Positions 42,986-53,641 of a stretch of DNA of 64,000 nt are shown here, piece by piece. The DNA is from Notospermus geniculatus (lineage: Eukaryota; Nemertea; Pilidiophora; Heteronemertea; Lineidae). How positions within the stretch are numbered: the stretch's first letter is position 1; every line of letters starts with the position of its first letter. A program made the translations under genes and the position numbers. The stretch is taken from NCBI GenBank assembly GCA_002633025.1, contig NMRB01001318.1, positions 96,542-160,541 on the forward strand, read 5' to 3'. The notes under the pieces were generated by a model that saw only the letters and a program-made list of their open reading frames with translations, did no database searches and was not told where the DNA came from.

Positions 42986-45892
42986 TCTCGCGTGAGCGCC
43001 TTGCTCTTGCACTGTTACAATCTCCAGATTTGTCCAATTTTGAGTTAAAGGTTGCAGCGATCGCTTATAAGTTCATACCGTGAATTGATATTCGCCAGGA
43101 AGCATTAGAAATCTATCATTATATTTGCCATGTGACTGGCAGGCCAACTTATGTCATTACGTCATTGTCCAGGGTTGCAGCTTATTAGGCCTGTCAGTGA
43201 TTGAGGTTTGTAGGCCATGATAGGCCGATCAGCTGGCTGTCAAATGCGGTCAACACCAGTTAAGTACTTCCCTGAAACTCTCTGGGTCAAGGGAGGCAAC
43301 CTACGCTGACATGACGTGTAGGCCTAGAGTACCTTCTTTTAAGCCTTCCCACACGCGCATCCCGCTATAGTTCTCATTATGACTGGCCATTTTCAACAGA
43401 AAAATACTCAATGAAATCAATTGCTACTTATTAAACGAAACAGCGAGTGTAAACCACTTTGTTAAATGTCATGTTCTCAGAAGTGGATGCAGGAGTCAGA
43501 GTCATTGCCCTTATAGGAAGCGGGCACTTTCCTGTCACTTGGACCCTATCCTTCCGACATGACCGTGGGAACACAGTTGTCAGTGATCTCAAACACCGCA
43601 ACATGAGGCGGATTTCATTACAACATTTATGAGAAGGTAGCGGACTTGTTTTATGACGTCCGACTATTTGAATATTCAACTCCCAGGTTGAAAAGGCTGC
43701 ATGTTTGATCCAGGTATGACCCATGTAGGGTCAGTTGTACGCGTTTCTACCATGAGAACCTCGCCAGTAAGGGGAGACGGCCAATCCGTAGCAACCTAAC
43801 GCGTCTGGAGCAATGAAAAACAGCACGGGACATACTTAATGATGACATACCATTTCTGTGGTGATCAAATTGCAAGATTAAATCAGTAGTTGGCAGGTTA
43901 GAATGAAAAAGTGCGACTCATTTTATACACAGACATTTTCTTGTCTCTCGTTTCGGAAATCTGTAAATGCTAAATTCGTCGCCTCAATGACGTTGGCAGC
44001 GGGACCTATGCCCCGAAAGAAAAGTGTCATTCTCAACAAGGTGCATGGCTGTCCCCAACCCTGCCGATATTCCGTCGTACACCACCCGTCCCCTCGGACG
44101 TTCCGTCAGGGACATCACGTCCGCTCAGTATTCGTACATGTACATCAAGGGCGGGTAAGCCCCTAAATGACCCAAGATTCTCAGGATGACATGTACCTAA
44201 ACTCTGTCCCTTGTCCAATTTAGAACAATTTTCATTTTGTGTGCCGGTACAATGCTCGAGGCCAGTTCGCCGTCTTGTTGAGGTCCGGCCGTCATCTCCA
44301 CAAAGGCGAGTTGAACCCGAGTCGTTCCCAGAATCCTGGCGACTCTGTCTCCAGACAGTACAAAGTAAAACTTGTAGGTGGCCATCGATATTATTCAGTC
44401 CCCAGAACCCGCCAGCCGCAACATACGTTAATTACCGCAATTATCCACTGTGCTAAAAGTAACTACTGGTATTTTCCGTCTAAGAATTCATTCTATGGGT
44501 CATACGAAATTACTACAGCATTGCTGCAGTGTCTTTCGATACATTCCACTTCCCACTTTTTCCTCCGTCGAGCCGATTTACTTAAAGGGGCTGTCTCCTC
44601 AGTGGACTTTCACGACTTCTGTCATTACCACTGGAGTATAACTTTTGTTGATGCGACCTTTACGATGTACTACTGAACTCTCCGATTCCCATTCTGGGCC
44701 ACTATTCATACAATATACCCTAATATTACTACATGTATGTCCAAACTTGGACGTCTAAAACCTATTTGACTGGTCCCATGTCCTCTGATTACATTTTGTC
44801 ATGTGGGTTTCCCGGGGTGGGTTTGGACCGGGGAAGAGTCTACTCTGCCATGGTAGGCCTATTTACAGCTACCTTATAATGTAGCAAAAGAATTCATGTT
44901 TCATTCTCCACGGAGTTTCCATGCAATGCATTTGTCATATTCAGCATAATGTATTTATTGAATTGGCTTGAGTCAAAGAGCCACATTTCATGTTTTTCAC
45001 ACTTTTCCATTTTGAGATGTAGGCCTAAGCATAAAGAAATCATTTATACTCCCCAAGTGATGCGACCGAGCTGAAGAATGTCTCAGCTGTTCAGTGGTTG
45101 GGTTTGGTGTAGGTTTTGTAAGATGTTTTGTACAAAAACATAAAAACAAAAACGACTTTGGACCGGACACAATTCGTGTGTACACTGTCAAAATGTACCA
45201 TCAGGGGAATCATTTCTGACCACCAGAGGCGCTATCGTCGCAAGACTAGGCCAAAGCGGTGGCAATGTTTTGGACATTCTTCTCGACTCTTGTTGGTACA
45301 TTTGTGTTCTTTTGCTGTAAATTGCGAGTGAGACGGCACATCAGACAGTTGTGGTGTTTCGGTAACTTGTTATTCGAAGTCACCTTCGTATAACGTCTTC
45401 GGGTGTTTCCGTCACAGGCGAAGCGCTCGTAGTGACGTCACTGTAAGTGTAAATCAGTCAGAGTGGTAATGTCAATCGACGTCAAGCCGAGAATTCAAGC
45501 GTTGGTTATTCCAGGTGCGAGTTGCGCCTTTGCAACCGAAACACCGCAAGTGACAACGTGCCAACACCCAGTGTAGGAATATTTTCAAAAAATCTGAAAT
45601 CTTTTGATTTTTTCAATTTGATGTATCTCATTTTACATATCAATTCGAAGAAAACGTTGATGGTGCTGATTGCAATATTTTATGCTCGGACTTTCGAGCC
45701 CAGGCCATGACACCATAACTAACTCACTATCTTATCTACAACACATACTCCTGCGGCCTCGACGACTAATGCAAGTTTTTCATGGGATCAAAAACGTAAT
45801 AAAATTGGCATACCAGAGATGGTGGTTTAGACGGATAGTACTAGTACATGTATTGGGGAAGTTAATCCGAAAACATTTTCCAGTCACACACA
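42986..45892. other. Intergenic, no gene recognised
   Basis: The longest plus-strand frame (44239-44676, 145 codons) shows no recognisable domain or splice context. No structured repeat stands out. Confidence 0.4.
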
Positions 45893-46010
45893 GGGTCATT
45901 TGAATAAAGACTAGCAAATGCTTTGACTTCAACTTTGTACAGCATTGCTTAGTGCATTTGCATTGCAAAATTCAAGTAAAAGCATTTGCTAGTCTTTATT
46001 CATATGACCC
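45893..46010. mobile_element. Hairpin MITE
   Basis: GGGTCATTTGAATAAAGACT at the left is inverted at the right (AGTCTTTATTCATATGACCC), and AGCAAATGCTTTGACTT is inverted as AAGTAAAAGCATTTGCT. Confidence 0.8.
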
Positions 46011-46401
46011 ATTCTCACAAATGAAGAGGACAATGCGCCCAACTTGTGGGAAAAACTGCTCCACAGCACGTTCTGTACTGTCGGAGTTTATCTGACGTAG
46101 GCCCTATGTTTATGTAGTGAGTGATCAAAATTATTTGTACTTTTATAACTGCAAACTTGCAGAGTGCATGGCCAGAGTCAAAACTGTGACTGCGTGTCTG
46201 GTTTGTTTTGTGATCAGGTGAAATCAATTTAGCAATAAAAATCACTATATTGTAGAAAAGATATCAGTCTCTGTATTCCGTTCTCATCGAAAAATCTTAA
46301 ATTTGATTGTTCACACTGCAGCCGCGGTGCGACGCGGCGTGATCTGAACAAAGGATTACAGCCTTCTTTCCGCACCGCAAGTGTGAACAGCTATAGGCTT
46401 A

Positions 46402-46539
46402 AAGCTACGTTTAGCTGACATGCGGAATGCGGATTGCGGAAGCGGAAAATGCAATGCATTTCGCATACAACATATCGCTTCCGCCAGGGATTCCGCGGCC
46501 CTATACCGCATTCCGGATGTCTGGTATAAAACGCAGCTT
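46402..46539. mobile_element. TIR element, family A copy 2
   Basis: Left AAGCTACGTTTAGCTGACAT and right GGTATAAAACGCAGCTT are inverted, with GCGGAATGCGGAT inside the left arm as in 3791-4159. A separate short inverted pair (TTCACACTGCAGCCGCGGTG / CACCGCAAGTGTGAA) lies just to the left at 46311-46389. Confidence 0.6.
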
Positions 46540-47389
46540 AACAGTGGAAACAATCAGGCGCGAATCGCCCCGCCCCTGCAGTGTGAACGAGGCTTTAACC
46601 GCCAAGAAGGGTTGTTCGACCAACAATTTTGGAGCAGTTTCGACGAAGGAGTTTCACTGTTGAAGTTATGGATTGAAGCACATGAATTCTACAATGGGCC
46701 AGATTCTCCCAGTAGGCCTACCGTGATATTTTATTAGAACACCGGCCCTATAGCTAGAACCAGCAGGGCGGCGGCGATGAGAAATGTCCCATCTCTGTGG
46801 ACTATGGGCGATTCTAATCGTCCTCCACATGCAAAAATATCATGGAGTCGCAGTGCAATGAAAGGGTCATCCGCCGACCACAGTCATAATTGGAGATATC
46901 GGGTAGACCGACAATCATCCATGGTCGTATCACAATAATTTAGGACAAGCATGCGTAATTTAAAGAAGACATTGGCCCAGGTTCTAATTTGAAATTGGCG
47001 ACTGACGGAGGAAGGCGATCCCCCGGTGAGCCGCCTCGGGCGCCGTCAGGATCGAATGACGAAATCAGCAAATTCATGTGTCTTTGGGTAAGTAGTTACA
47101 AAGTATCGGTGACAAGTGAATAAGAAATCAAGGTCAACTGTTCCCTGGAACACGAGGAATGTTCCGTCTGCTTAGGGAATCACATTTCGACAAATACGCT
47201 GCATTGGCGCAGTGACATTTATTCTAGGACTATCAATCCTTTCACATCAAGGTCAACAGAGCACAGGCATGGTACATCATTTCGACACAACTACTTTTGT
47301 ATTGGCATATATGCTAAATCCCTAGAGACAATGGGAAAGAAATACATGTATGATTATTACTTATATAGACTACAGAAAACACGCCTTTG

Positions 47390-47448
47390 TACTGCCCTCA
47401 GAGGGTGCAAGTTGGGTTTAACCCAACTTGCACCCTCTGAGGGCAGTA
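47390..47448. repeat. Perfect 59-bp palindrome
   Basis: Two 29-base arms (47390-47418 and 47420-47448) are exact reverse complements around a single T. The arm contains GCCCTCAGAGGGTGCAAG. No terminal duplication is obvious. Confidence 0.9.
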
Positions 47449-48351
47449 ATGCCTCAGTGCACAGGCAGGCAGGGTACACAGGCTCTGAGCAGTACGGACC
47501 TCAAGAGGGTCCACTTTTCACATCCAAGGCAACAATATAATGCAAGAGAATACAGTTCATGTAATAGAAGAGTCCATCATTGTGATGGACATTTCATCAA
47601 AGGTGACCATCATAATGATAATAATTGTGTATGATAATGGAGGCAAGTTAACATAGCTGAAAAGAAAGCATCAAGGTTAGTCAAGAAGAAATTAGCAATA
47701 GTCACAACATCAAAAAACAGTTTGAGATGAAGATTGCAAGATCACTTCATACTCAGAAGAGCACATTCAAACAGGTCCATACACACCATAATAAAGACAT
47801 GTGTGACGGATGAGACGGGGGGGGGGGGCTACACATATACGTCAGTCTGTAAACAAGTGAAAACACAATATGGAACATGGAGAGACCAAGACATCACTGT
47901 CACAAGCTATAAAAGAATGAACTCCAAAGGCTCACTTTAATAGCATACATTTCATTCATATCATTTAATAATAAAAGAAATATGTACAGAAGTTTTTTTT
48001 ACATGATTCCAAAGTAAAATTCACTTTGCCCAGATCAGAAGAGGTGCACACAAAGTTGAGTGCATAATATACAGCTGTGTGCATCTTCTGTCTTCTGTGT
48101 GCAGGAATTTAACAACTATCTACAAAGACTTCACCCACTGACCAAACAATTCATGCTCCTTATCAATCTTGACGGGCAGGTTTACTCAGCAGGACTTTGG
48201 TGTGAAAGGCTCACTCTGCTGATGTAAATCACCTTCAGCAATCCAGAAAACCTCTCCACAGATCCTGTCAAAGCATCCCTGTCTCTTCTCTTTACTTTAC
48301 ATGTAGAGCTGTCCTGGTGGTAGCTTCTCATCAGATGTTTCCGAGTTTCAT
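47449..48351 (-). other. Likely 3' UTR side of MTFR
   Basis: Downstream of the MTFR stop codon on the minus strand. No other coding sequence seen; a poly-A-like AATAAA on the minus strand occurs near 47217, just left of this stretch. Confidence 0.35.
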
Positions 48352-50449
48352 TCAGTTGGCTTCTGCTAAAGGGCTTGGCACTCGTAGATTGTTCTGAAAC
48401 AGGCCAGATCGCCTCCGCAGTTGACTTGGCTTGACTAATGTTGGAGCACTCTGCAAGAGAGGATAAGAGTCAGGGGAGACCTCTAGTGGCACACAGTGAA
48501 CTAATCCTGTCTGCAAAATGTTAAGACTGGAAAACAGAGTACTCAATGACAAACACACTATTTCCTAATTTTGAAGGGAGGCTCACCACTTTAGGACTGT
48601 TTTCAGGGGATGACTCATATGATTGATTATTATCTTTATTTGGGCTGTAAAATGGTCTTGTGTTGGCAAACTTCTTCTTCAGGGCATGAGCTATCAGGGA
48701 AGCAGCGTCACTTGGGTCTGACTCCTTTGGCTGACGTCTCAACGGGGTGCCACCAGGTGATCTACAACAATGAAGAAAATTTGCGATAAGAGGTTAAAAA
48801 GCATCTGGACAAAAACAAATGCAGAATTTCATCAAAGCCAGACCATACCTCTCAACTGCTTTCAATTTGACAGAGCCCAAACCTTTGAGAACTTCAGACA
48901 TATCTGGTCGTTTTAATGCCGTCTTTGATTTGTTATCACTGTCACCCACATCTTTCCCGGCTTGTTGTCTTCTCTGGAAGAGATGGTGCGGTTTTAGAGA
49001 CGGCATTCAGTGGAGACACAAGTTCAAAACAGAATGTAAACACATGAATAGCACCATACTAGAGTAAAGTGTAGAATCTTACCTCTTTGATTATATCTGC
49101 TACTGATTTCTTTGGTGTCATGTCTGGCATTGGAGGGGGTGGTGGAGGTGGAGGCGGGGGTGCTCCACAAGGTGGTGGGGCAGTACACATCACAGCTGGG
49201 GCTGAGTTTGCAGGTTCACGACTGGCGCCTACAATTAAGTCTCACAGCATATGAACTGGATTACAAAACTTAAGAACAGTGAACAGAACCAGGGCATCAA
49301 GAGCCACATTCTAACAATGATTATCCAAATGATTTTGATGCTTTCTTACCCCTTGTACTGCTTTCTTGCACAATCACAATATTTGCTATCTGTTGTCGTA
49401 GTCGTGCCAACTCATCCTCTAAGTGGTTGATTTTCTGCAGTGCAACAGGATCCGGTGTGGAAAAACTTGGGCCAACACCAGAGGTCTGTGAAACACTGAT
49501 CATTGGGGAAGGGAGACTATCATCGTGGAATGAACTTGTCACAAAGAACTTTGGACCAAGGCTTTTCCGTCTTAGTACATCAGATCTGCAGGACAAGACG
49601 AACAATGACTGTTTACTCAAGAGAAATGTGCGTAAACGGCAAGAAACAGGCAGAAAGTCATAGGGAATGGAGGTAAATTAGTGAACACTGGGCCTCGCTA
49701 TGCAAGGTCTCTATGCCCCAGATATCATCTTTAACTACAAGTGAATACATCACTGCAGTGTACCTTGATTGTATGCCACTACAGAACGAGTCTTCATTTA
49801 TCCAGCCAACATCAGCCAGGCTGCCACAGTCCATATGTTTCAAAAGATTAGTATCTGATTCTGTCTCTGAGTGGACACTCAACAGGTGTTTCTGGAAGAT
49901 TAAGAAACTGTGAACATTCTGAAAGAACATTAAACTGACAATTTAGAGAAAAGGTATAGAAGTCATCAAGCACTCACAATCACCATGAGAAGTACAGTTT
50001 AATCGACCCAGTGGACTTTTACCTGAATGGTCAATCTCTTTGCTGGTTTTAGAGGTAGTTTCGAGCCAATCCGTCGAACCAAACTTTTATGTCTTATATT
50101 GTCTTCATCAACATCCCAAATGGGCTACAATGATGTAATTCAAATCAAACAATGAAGAGGGAGGCACGTCATACAGGGGATCTCATTAAGATTTAAGAAC
50201 TACATGTATAAGCAACACAACTCAGAGTGATGATAAAAGAAAGAGCTTAACATTACATTTAACAATAGCAACAATTCCATACAAAGCTAAGAAGTTAGCA
50301 GGCAATGGCACTCATATCATAGCAAAGACAACTTTGTCCAGCAGCTGTAAAAGAAAATTTCCATGATTCAAAACAGAATGTCTTCTTACAAGGAAAAGAT
50401 CTAATCCGATGAGGTCCATGACCAATCTAATGATATTGAAAATATCCAT
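48352..50449 (-). CDS. MTFR1: Mitochondrial fission regulator (MTFR1/MTFR2/MTFR1L family)
   Basis: Mitochondrial protein that influences mitochondrial fission and distribution. Eight minus-strand coding exons with GT-AG borders: 50449-50390, 50124-50023, 49891-49764, 49585-49350, 49228-49083, 48973-48849, 48761-48587, 48450-48352; all phases join, giving 356 residues. The start follows two in-frame TGA codons and reads MDIFNIIRLVMDLIG, like the hydrophobic MTFR2 N-terminus. Family marks in order: HKSLVRRIGSKLPLKP; LADVGWINEDS; a heptad-like LQKINHLEDELARLRQQIAN coiled coil; a polyproline run (exon at 49228); SVADIIKERRQ; PDMSEVLKGLGSVKLKAVER then SPGGTP; and DAASLIAHALKKKFA. It shares PIW...VRRIG with MTFR1L and SPGGTP with MTFR2 as I recall them, so it is probably the single pre-duplication orthologue. 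It is divergent with ARMC1. Confidence 0.93.
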
Positions 50450-51698
50450 TCATCAGACACACCCTGCCAGTCTATGACTCAATAATGACCTCAGCTGACG
50501 ATCTGTAAAATTGGCAAGCAAAGAATTAAGACTTTCAAAATATTACAGGCAAAGAAGTACATTTAATTCCTAACGGTAGCTATAAGCCTATATTGCTATG
50601 CTAGCATTGCTATAGTATAGGGCAGCCCAACCAGGCATCGCCTTCGGTCGTGGCTATGTTGCCATAGGCCTACAGCAATATTGGCAATACTAATAAATAG
50701 GCCTATAAATTAGGCGGCCTACGGTAATTTAATTAATTCCTCATCCAAACCAGTCCAGTCCAGTCCAAGGAAGGTATGAATGGTAGGCCTAAAGATGCCA
50801 TATAAGCCCCTACCGGTAGGCCTAGGCTGCAATATGTGATAACAGATAAGCCAAGCAATATCCCATATAGGGCCTAGGCTACATTTCAGAGTGGGCCTAT
50901 GCACTCATCATGCACTGAGCACACGTTTGTTGTGCACACAGCATGCACAGTGAAGACACATAGGCCTATGCAAGCGGCCATGTGGATGACGGCTTTTTTC
51001 ATCCTTAATTTTTCATCAAATAACAAGACTTTCATGCAAACAATGTAGTTAAGCAGGTGGACAAAGACAAATAACACAAGGCTAATTACACTTTTTCACT
51101 TTTATTCTGTTAAGAAAGTAATTTTAAAGGTTTTATTGAAGATGATCTTCTTTCTTGTTTTGAAATTCCCTCATCCCTGGCCAGACGTTCCAAATGTCAC
51201 CCACAATGCACCATTGGGCGAGCCATCCCAGCCAATCAGAGCCGAGTATTTGCGCCGGAAATTTAAAAGGAATTTCGTCAACTTCACATCATATTTTCAC
51301 GTTTTATTCATTAATCTGCTGTATATACAAGTTTTTAAAGGAAACAACAGGTCTTCTGATGTACATATTAAACAACCATTGCCATTTATTGCATACAAAA
51401 CCTATCAGTTCTCAGATTTTCCACTTTATTTGACTCATTCTCGTTGTCCGACAATTGATTTCACGAGTCAGTACAGCAGAGCACGTGCCCATCATGATCT
51501 ATTATCGGACAGATCAGAGAGAGCAGCGTCCTCCATTTACTTGCCAAGCAGCCCTAGGCCTAGGCCAACGCAACAACAGTAGTAATCGCAGACGCAGTGC
51601 TTAACCCATGGGTGGCCCAGGATCAGGAGGATCACTCTCTAAACTTTTGTTATCCTTTCACTCTTCAGTTCGGAAAACAAAATACAAGTGACAAAAAT
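50450..51698. promoter_or_regulatory. Shared MTFR-ARMC1 head-to-head promoter region
   Basis: The start codons of MTFR (50449, minus) and ARMC1 (51699, plus) are 1.25 kb apart. At 51199-51212 lies ACCCACAATGCACC, which resembles the ZNF143/Staf site, and at 51231-51240 a CCAAT box (GCCAATCAGA); GCCGGAAA (ETS-like) follows at about 51255. On the minus strand an acceptor-like TTTTACAG at about 50508-50515 suggests a separate MTFR 5' UTR exon. Transcription starts themselves cannot be read from the sequence. Confidence 0.5.
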
Positions 51699-53641
51699 AT
51701 GGATCATTCAGCAGCTGTCACTATGATAACTGGCTTCAAGAGTATGGCAAGTGATCCTGTCAAGAGGCATTACCTGGCGAGTGTAAGTGATCTGGATCTA
51801 ATTTGTTAAGGCCACTTAAAATTAATAAATTGTTTTACATGGCCGCCCGCCTCAATTTTTTGGTGCCGCCTCGATTTTTTTAATATTTTATATTTTTCAA
51901 AAAGTCCATTTTTTCATCCCAAAAACCATTAGAGATTGTCAGTGCAAGCTCAGTCATGATGGCAGCAAGTGCCCATGGGGTGATTTGCTGCCCACAAAGT
52001 GGAAAAATGAGAGAGGCAACCAGAAGTGACCCTCAAAGTATAGAAGGGCTGTACAAAATGTGGGGATATTGAGAAATTAAAAGTAATTTTCCAGTATTGG
52101 TGATCTCTACTGTCCTTATTCTTGTCGAGGAAAAATATAAAATATAAAATGCCCTACTCACCAACATTTCAGAAGTTGGAGTCATGTAAAACAATTTATT
52201 AATTTTAAGTGGCCTAAACTAACTTCAATACTATTTCTTTCATCTATAATCAACATCATGGTCATTCTTTTGCTTCATTCTCTCTTCCACTTCAGGATGC
52301 CACTTGTATCGGAGGTCTTGTGATGGTTTTATCTAACCCAGATACAGGCATTGTCAAAACAGCACTAGAGGTGAGTGATGTTGCATGCCTAATTAGTGAT
52401 ACATGTACTTCTATGCTCCAATCAAATCAACGCAGGTTAAACAATAAGGGTCGTATTCATAAAGCGGTTCTATTGTTAGAACCGTCTTAGGTCGGTTCCA
52501 GGTACAGTGGTTGACGATACTTGGAACCGGCCTAAGAAGACGGTTCTAACGATAGAACCGCTTTATGAATACGACCCTAAGTGTCCTGATCACTGATGTT
52601 ATTTCCTCTTTTCCTTTCAGACACTTGATCTTCTCTCGGAGTGTGTTGATCAGCTGCCGTACCTGTCAAACTTCATGGGGATTCATGAACAGTTGCAGAC
52701 CATTATTGACAAGTAAGGATTTACCAGTGTCTTTTGCTTGTAGGCCCTACAGGATGGTTTAATCATTTATCTTTATGTAGATGATTCATATTATTTTCCA
52801 TTCTTTCAGAGAAGATTATGACAATGAATCCCAAGATCTCGCCAAAAAGGTGAAAAGGGCCTTGGCGAGGCATTTGACACCTCTAAAGGAACAAACCTCA
52901 GAGAATGAGATCCGAACGACACCAATCCAGGCATCTCGCAGGCAGAACAGGAACTTCTTCTTTGCTGGACACATCGCACAATCAAAGAAAATAGTTCTGC
53001 AGATTCAGGGACTGAAAGACAAAGCTGATTTAGAAGTGTGTCGGAATAATTTCCTACGAGTGAAGGGTTTGATCAGTGTGACATTTGATGTGTCGAAGAA
53101 GAGAGCAATCATCCGAGCCAAGACAGAGGTCTCTCCAGAGGTATGGGAAACACCGTAAATTTTGTGATCTTTTTCTCCCTAGTTGGTATCTCTGACTTTT
53201 ACTCGATGATCATGTTTTCTGTTTCAGTCCCTTGTTCAAGCTGTTGCTATGAGTGGTTCCATGTCAGCCGTCCATGTTGTCCGAGGAGATGATGGAAAAG
53301 AGGTGAGAACAAGTAGAAAGTATCAACATCAATCAAGTTGCCTTGATCTCATCTTGTCTGTTCCAGACATTACTGGATAGATTTTCAAAAGGATAGATTT
53401 ATTTTCATCAACAGTTCTACAAACCTTTTCATCTCCTTTCCAGAAATTCATTGTATTTGGTGCATGTTCCCCAGAGACAGACAAAGAGAATGAAGATGAC
53501 CTTCCTGCCTATCTCCCTGATGAAGCAAGTCCAGTACGCGTGGAGACAAAACCCATGACACGGCTAGGCGGCAGACAACAAGATGGGGGTGGATGGTTCT
53601 CAAAGGCAGCCAACTTCTTGTCTAATTCCTTCTACTGGTGA
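51699..53641 (+). CDS. ARMC1: Armadillo repeat-containing protein 1
   Basis: Cytosolic/mitochondrial-surface protein linked to mitochondrial distribution. Six coding exons (51699-51782, 52296-52370, 52621-52712, 52810-53140, 53228-53302, 53444-53641), all GT-AG and in phase, give 284 residues (human is 282 as I recall). The N-terminal half is alpha-helical, armadillo-like (ALETLDLLSECVDQLPYL). SRRQNRNFFFAGHIAQSKKI leads into a heavy-metal-associated-like beta-alpha-beta fold (KKIVLQIQGLKD ... VKGLISVTFDVSKKRAIIRA), without an obvious CxxC. It is followed by DDLPAYLPDEASP and the conserved end GWFSKAANFLSNSFYW. Start chosen as the first ATG of its frame; context AAATATGG. Introns 1 and 2 hold MITEs. 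Confidence 0.95.
51809..52215. mobile_element. MITE in ARMC1 intron 1
   Basis: GGCCACTTAAAATTAATAAA + TTGTTTTACAT at the left is inverted at the right (ATGTAAAACAATTTATTAAT + TTTAAGTGGCC). Arms about 33 bases; non-coding interior. Confidence 0.85.
52448..52577. mobile_element. Hairpin MITE in ARMC1 intron 2
   Basis: GGGTCGTATTCATAAAGCGG at the left and CCGCTTTATGAATACGACCC at the right are perfectly inverted. Inner TTCTATTGTTAGAACCGTCT is inverted with one change. TAA flanks both sides, a target-site duplication. It ends 43 bases before the exon 3 acceptor. Confidence 0.9.

Noticed and set aside
44239-44676. 145-codon plus-strand frame between SoxF and MTFR
   Set aside because: No domain, unusual composition and no splice partners.
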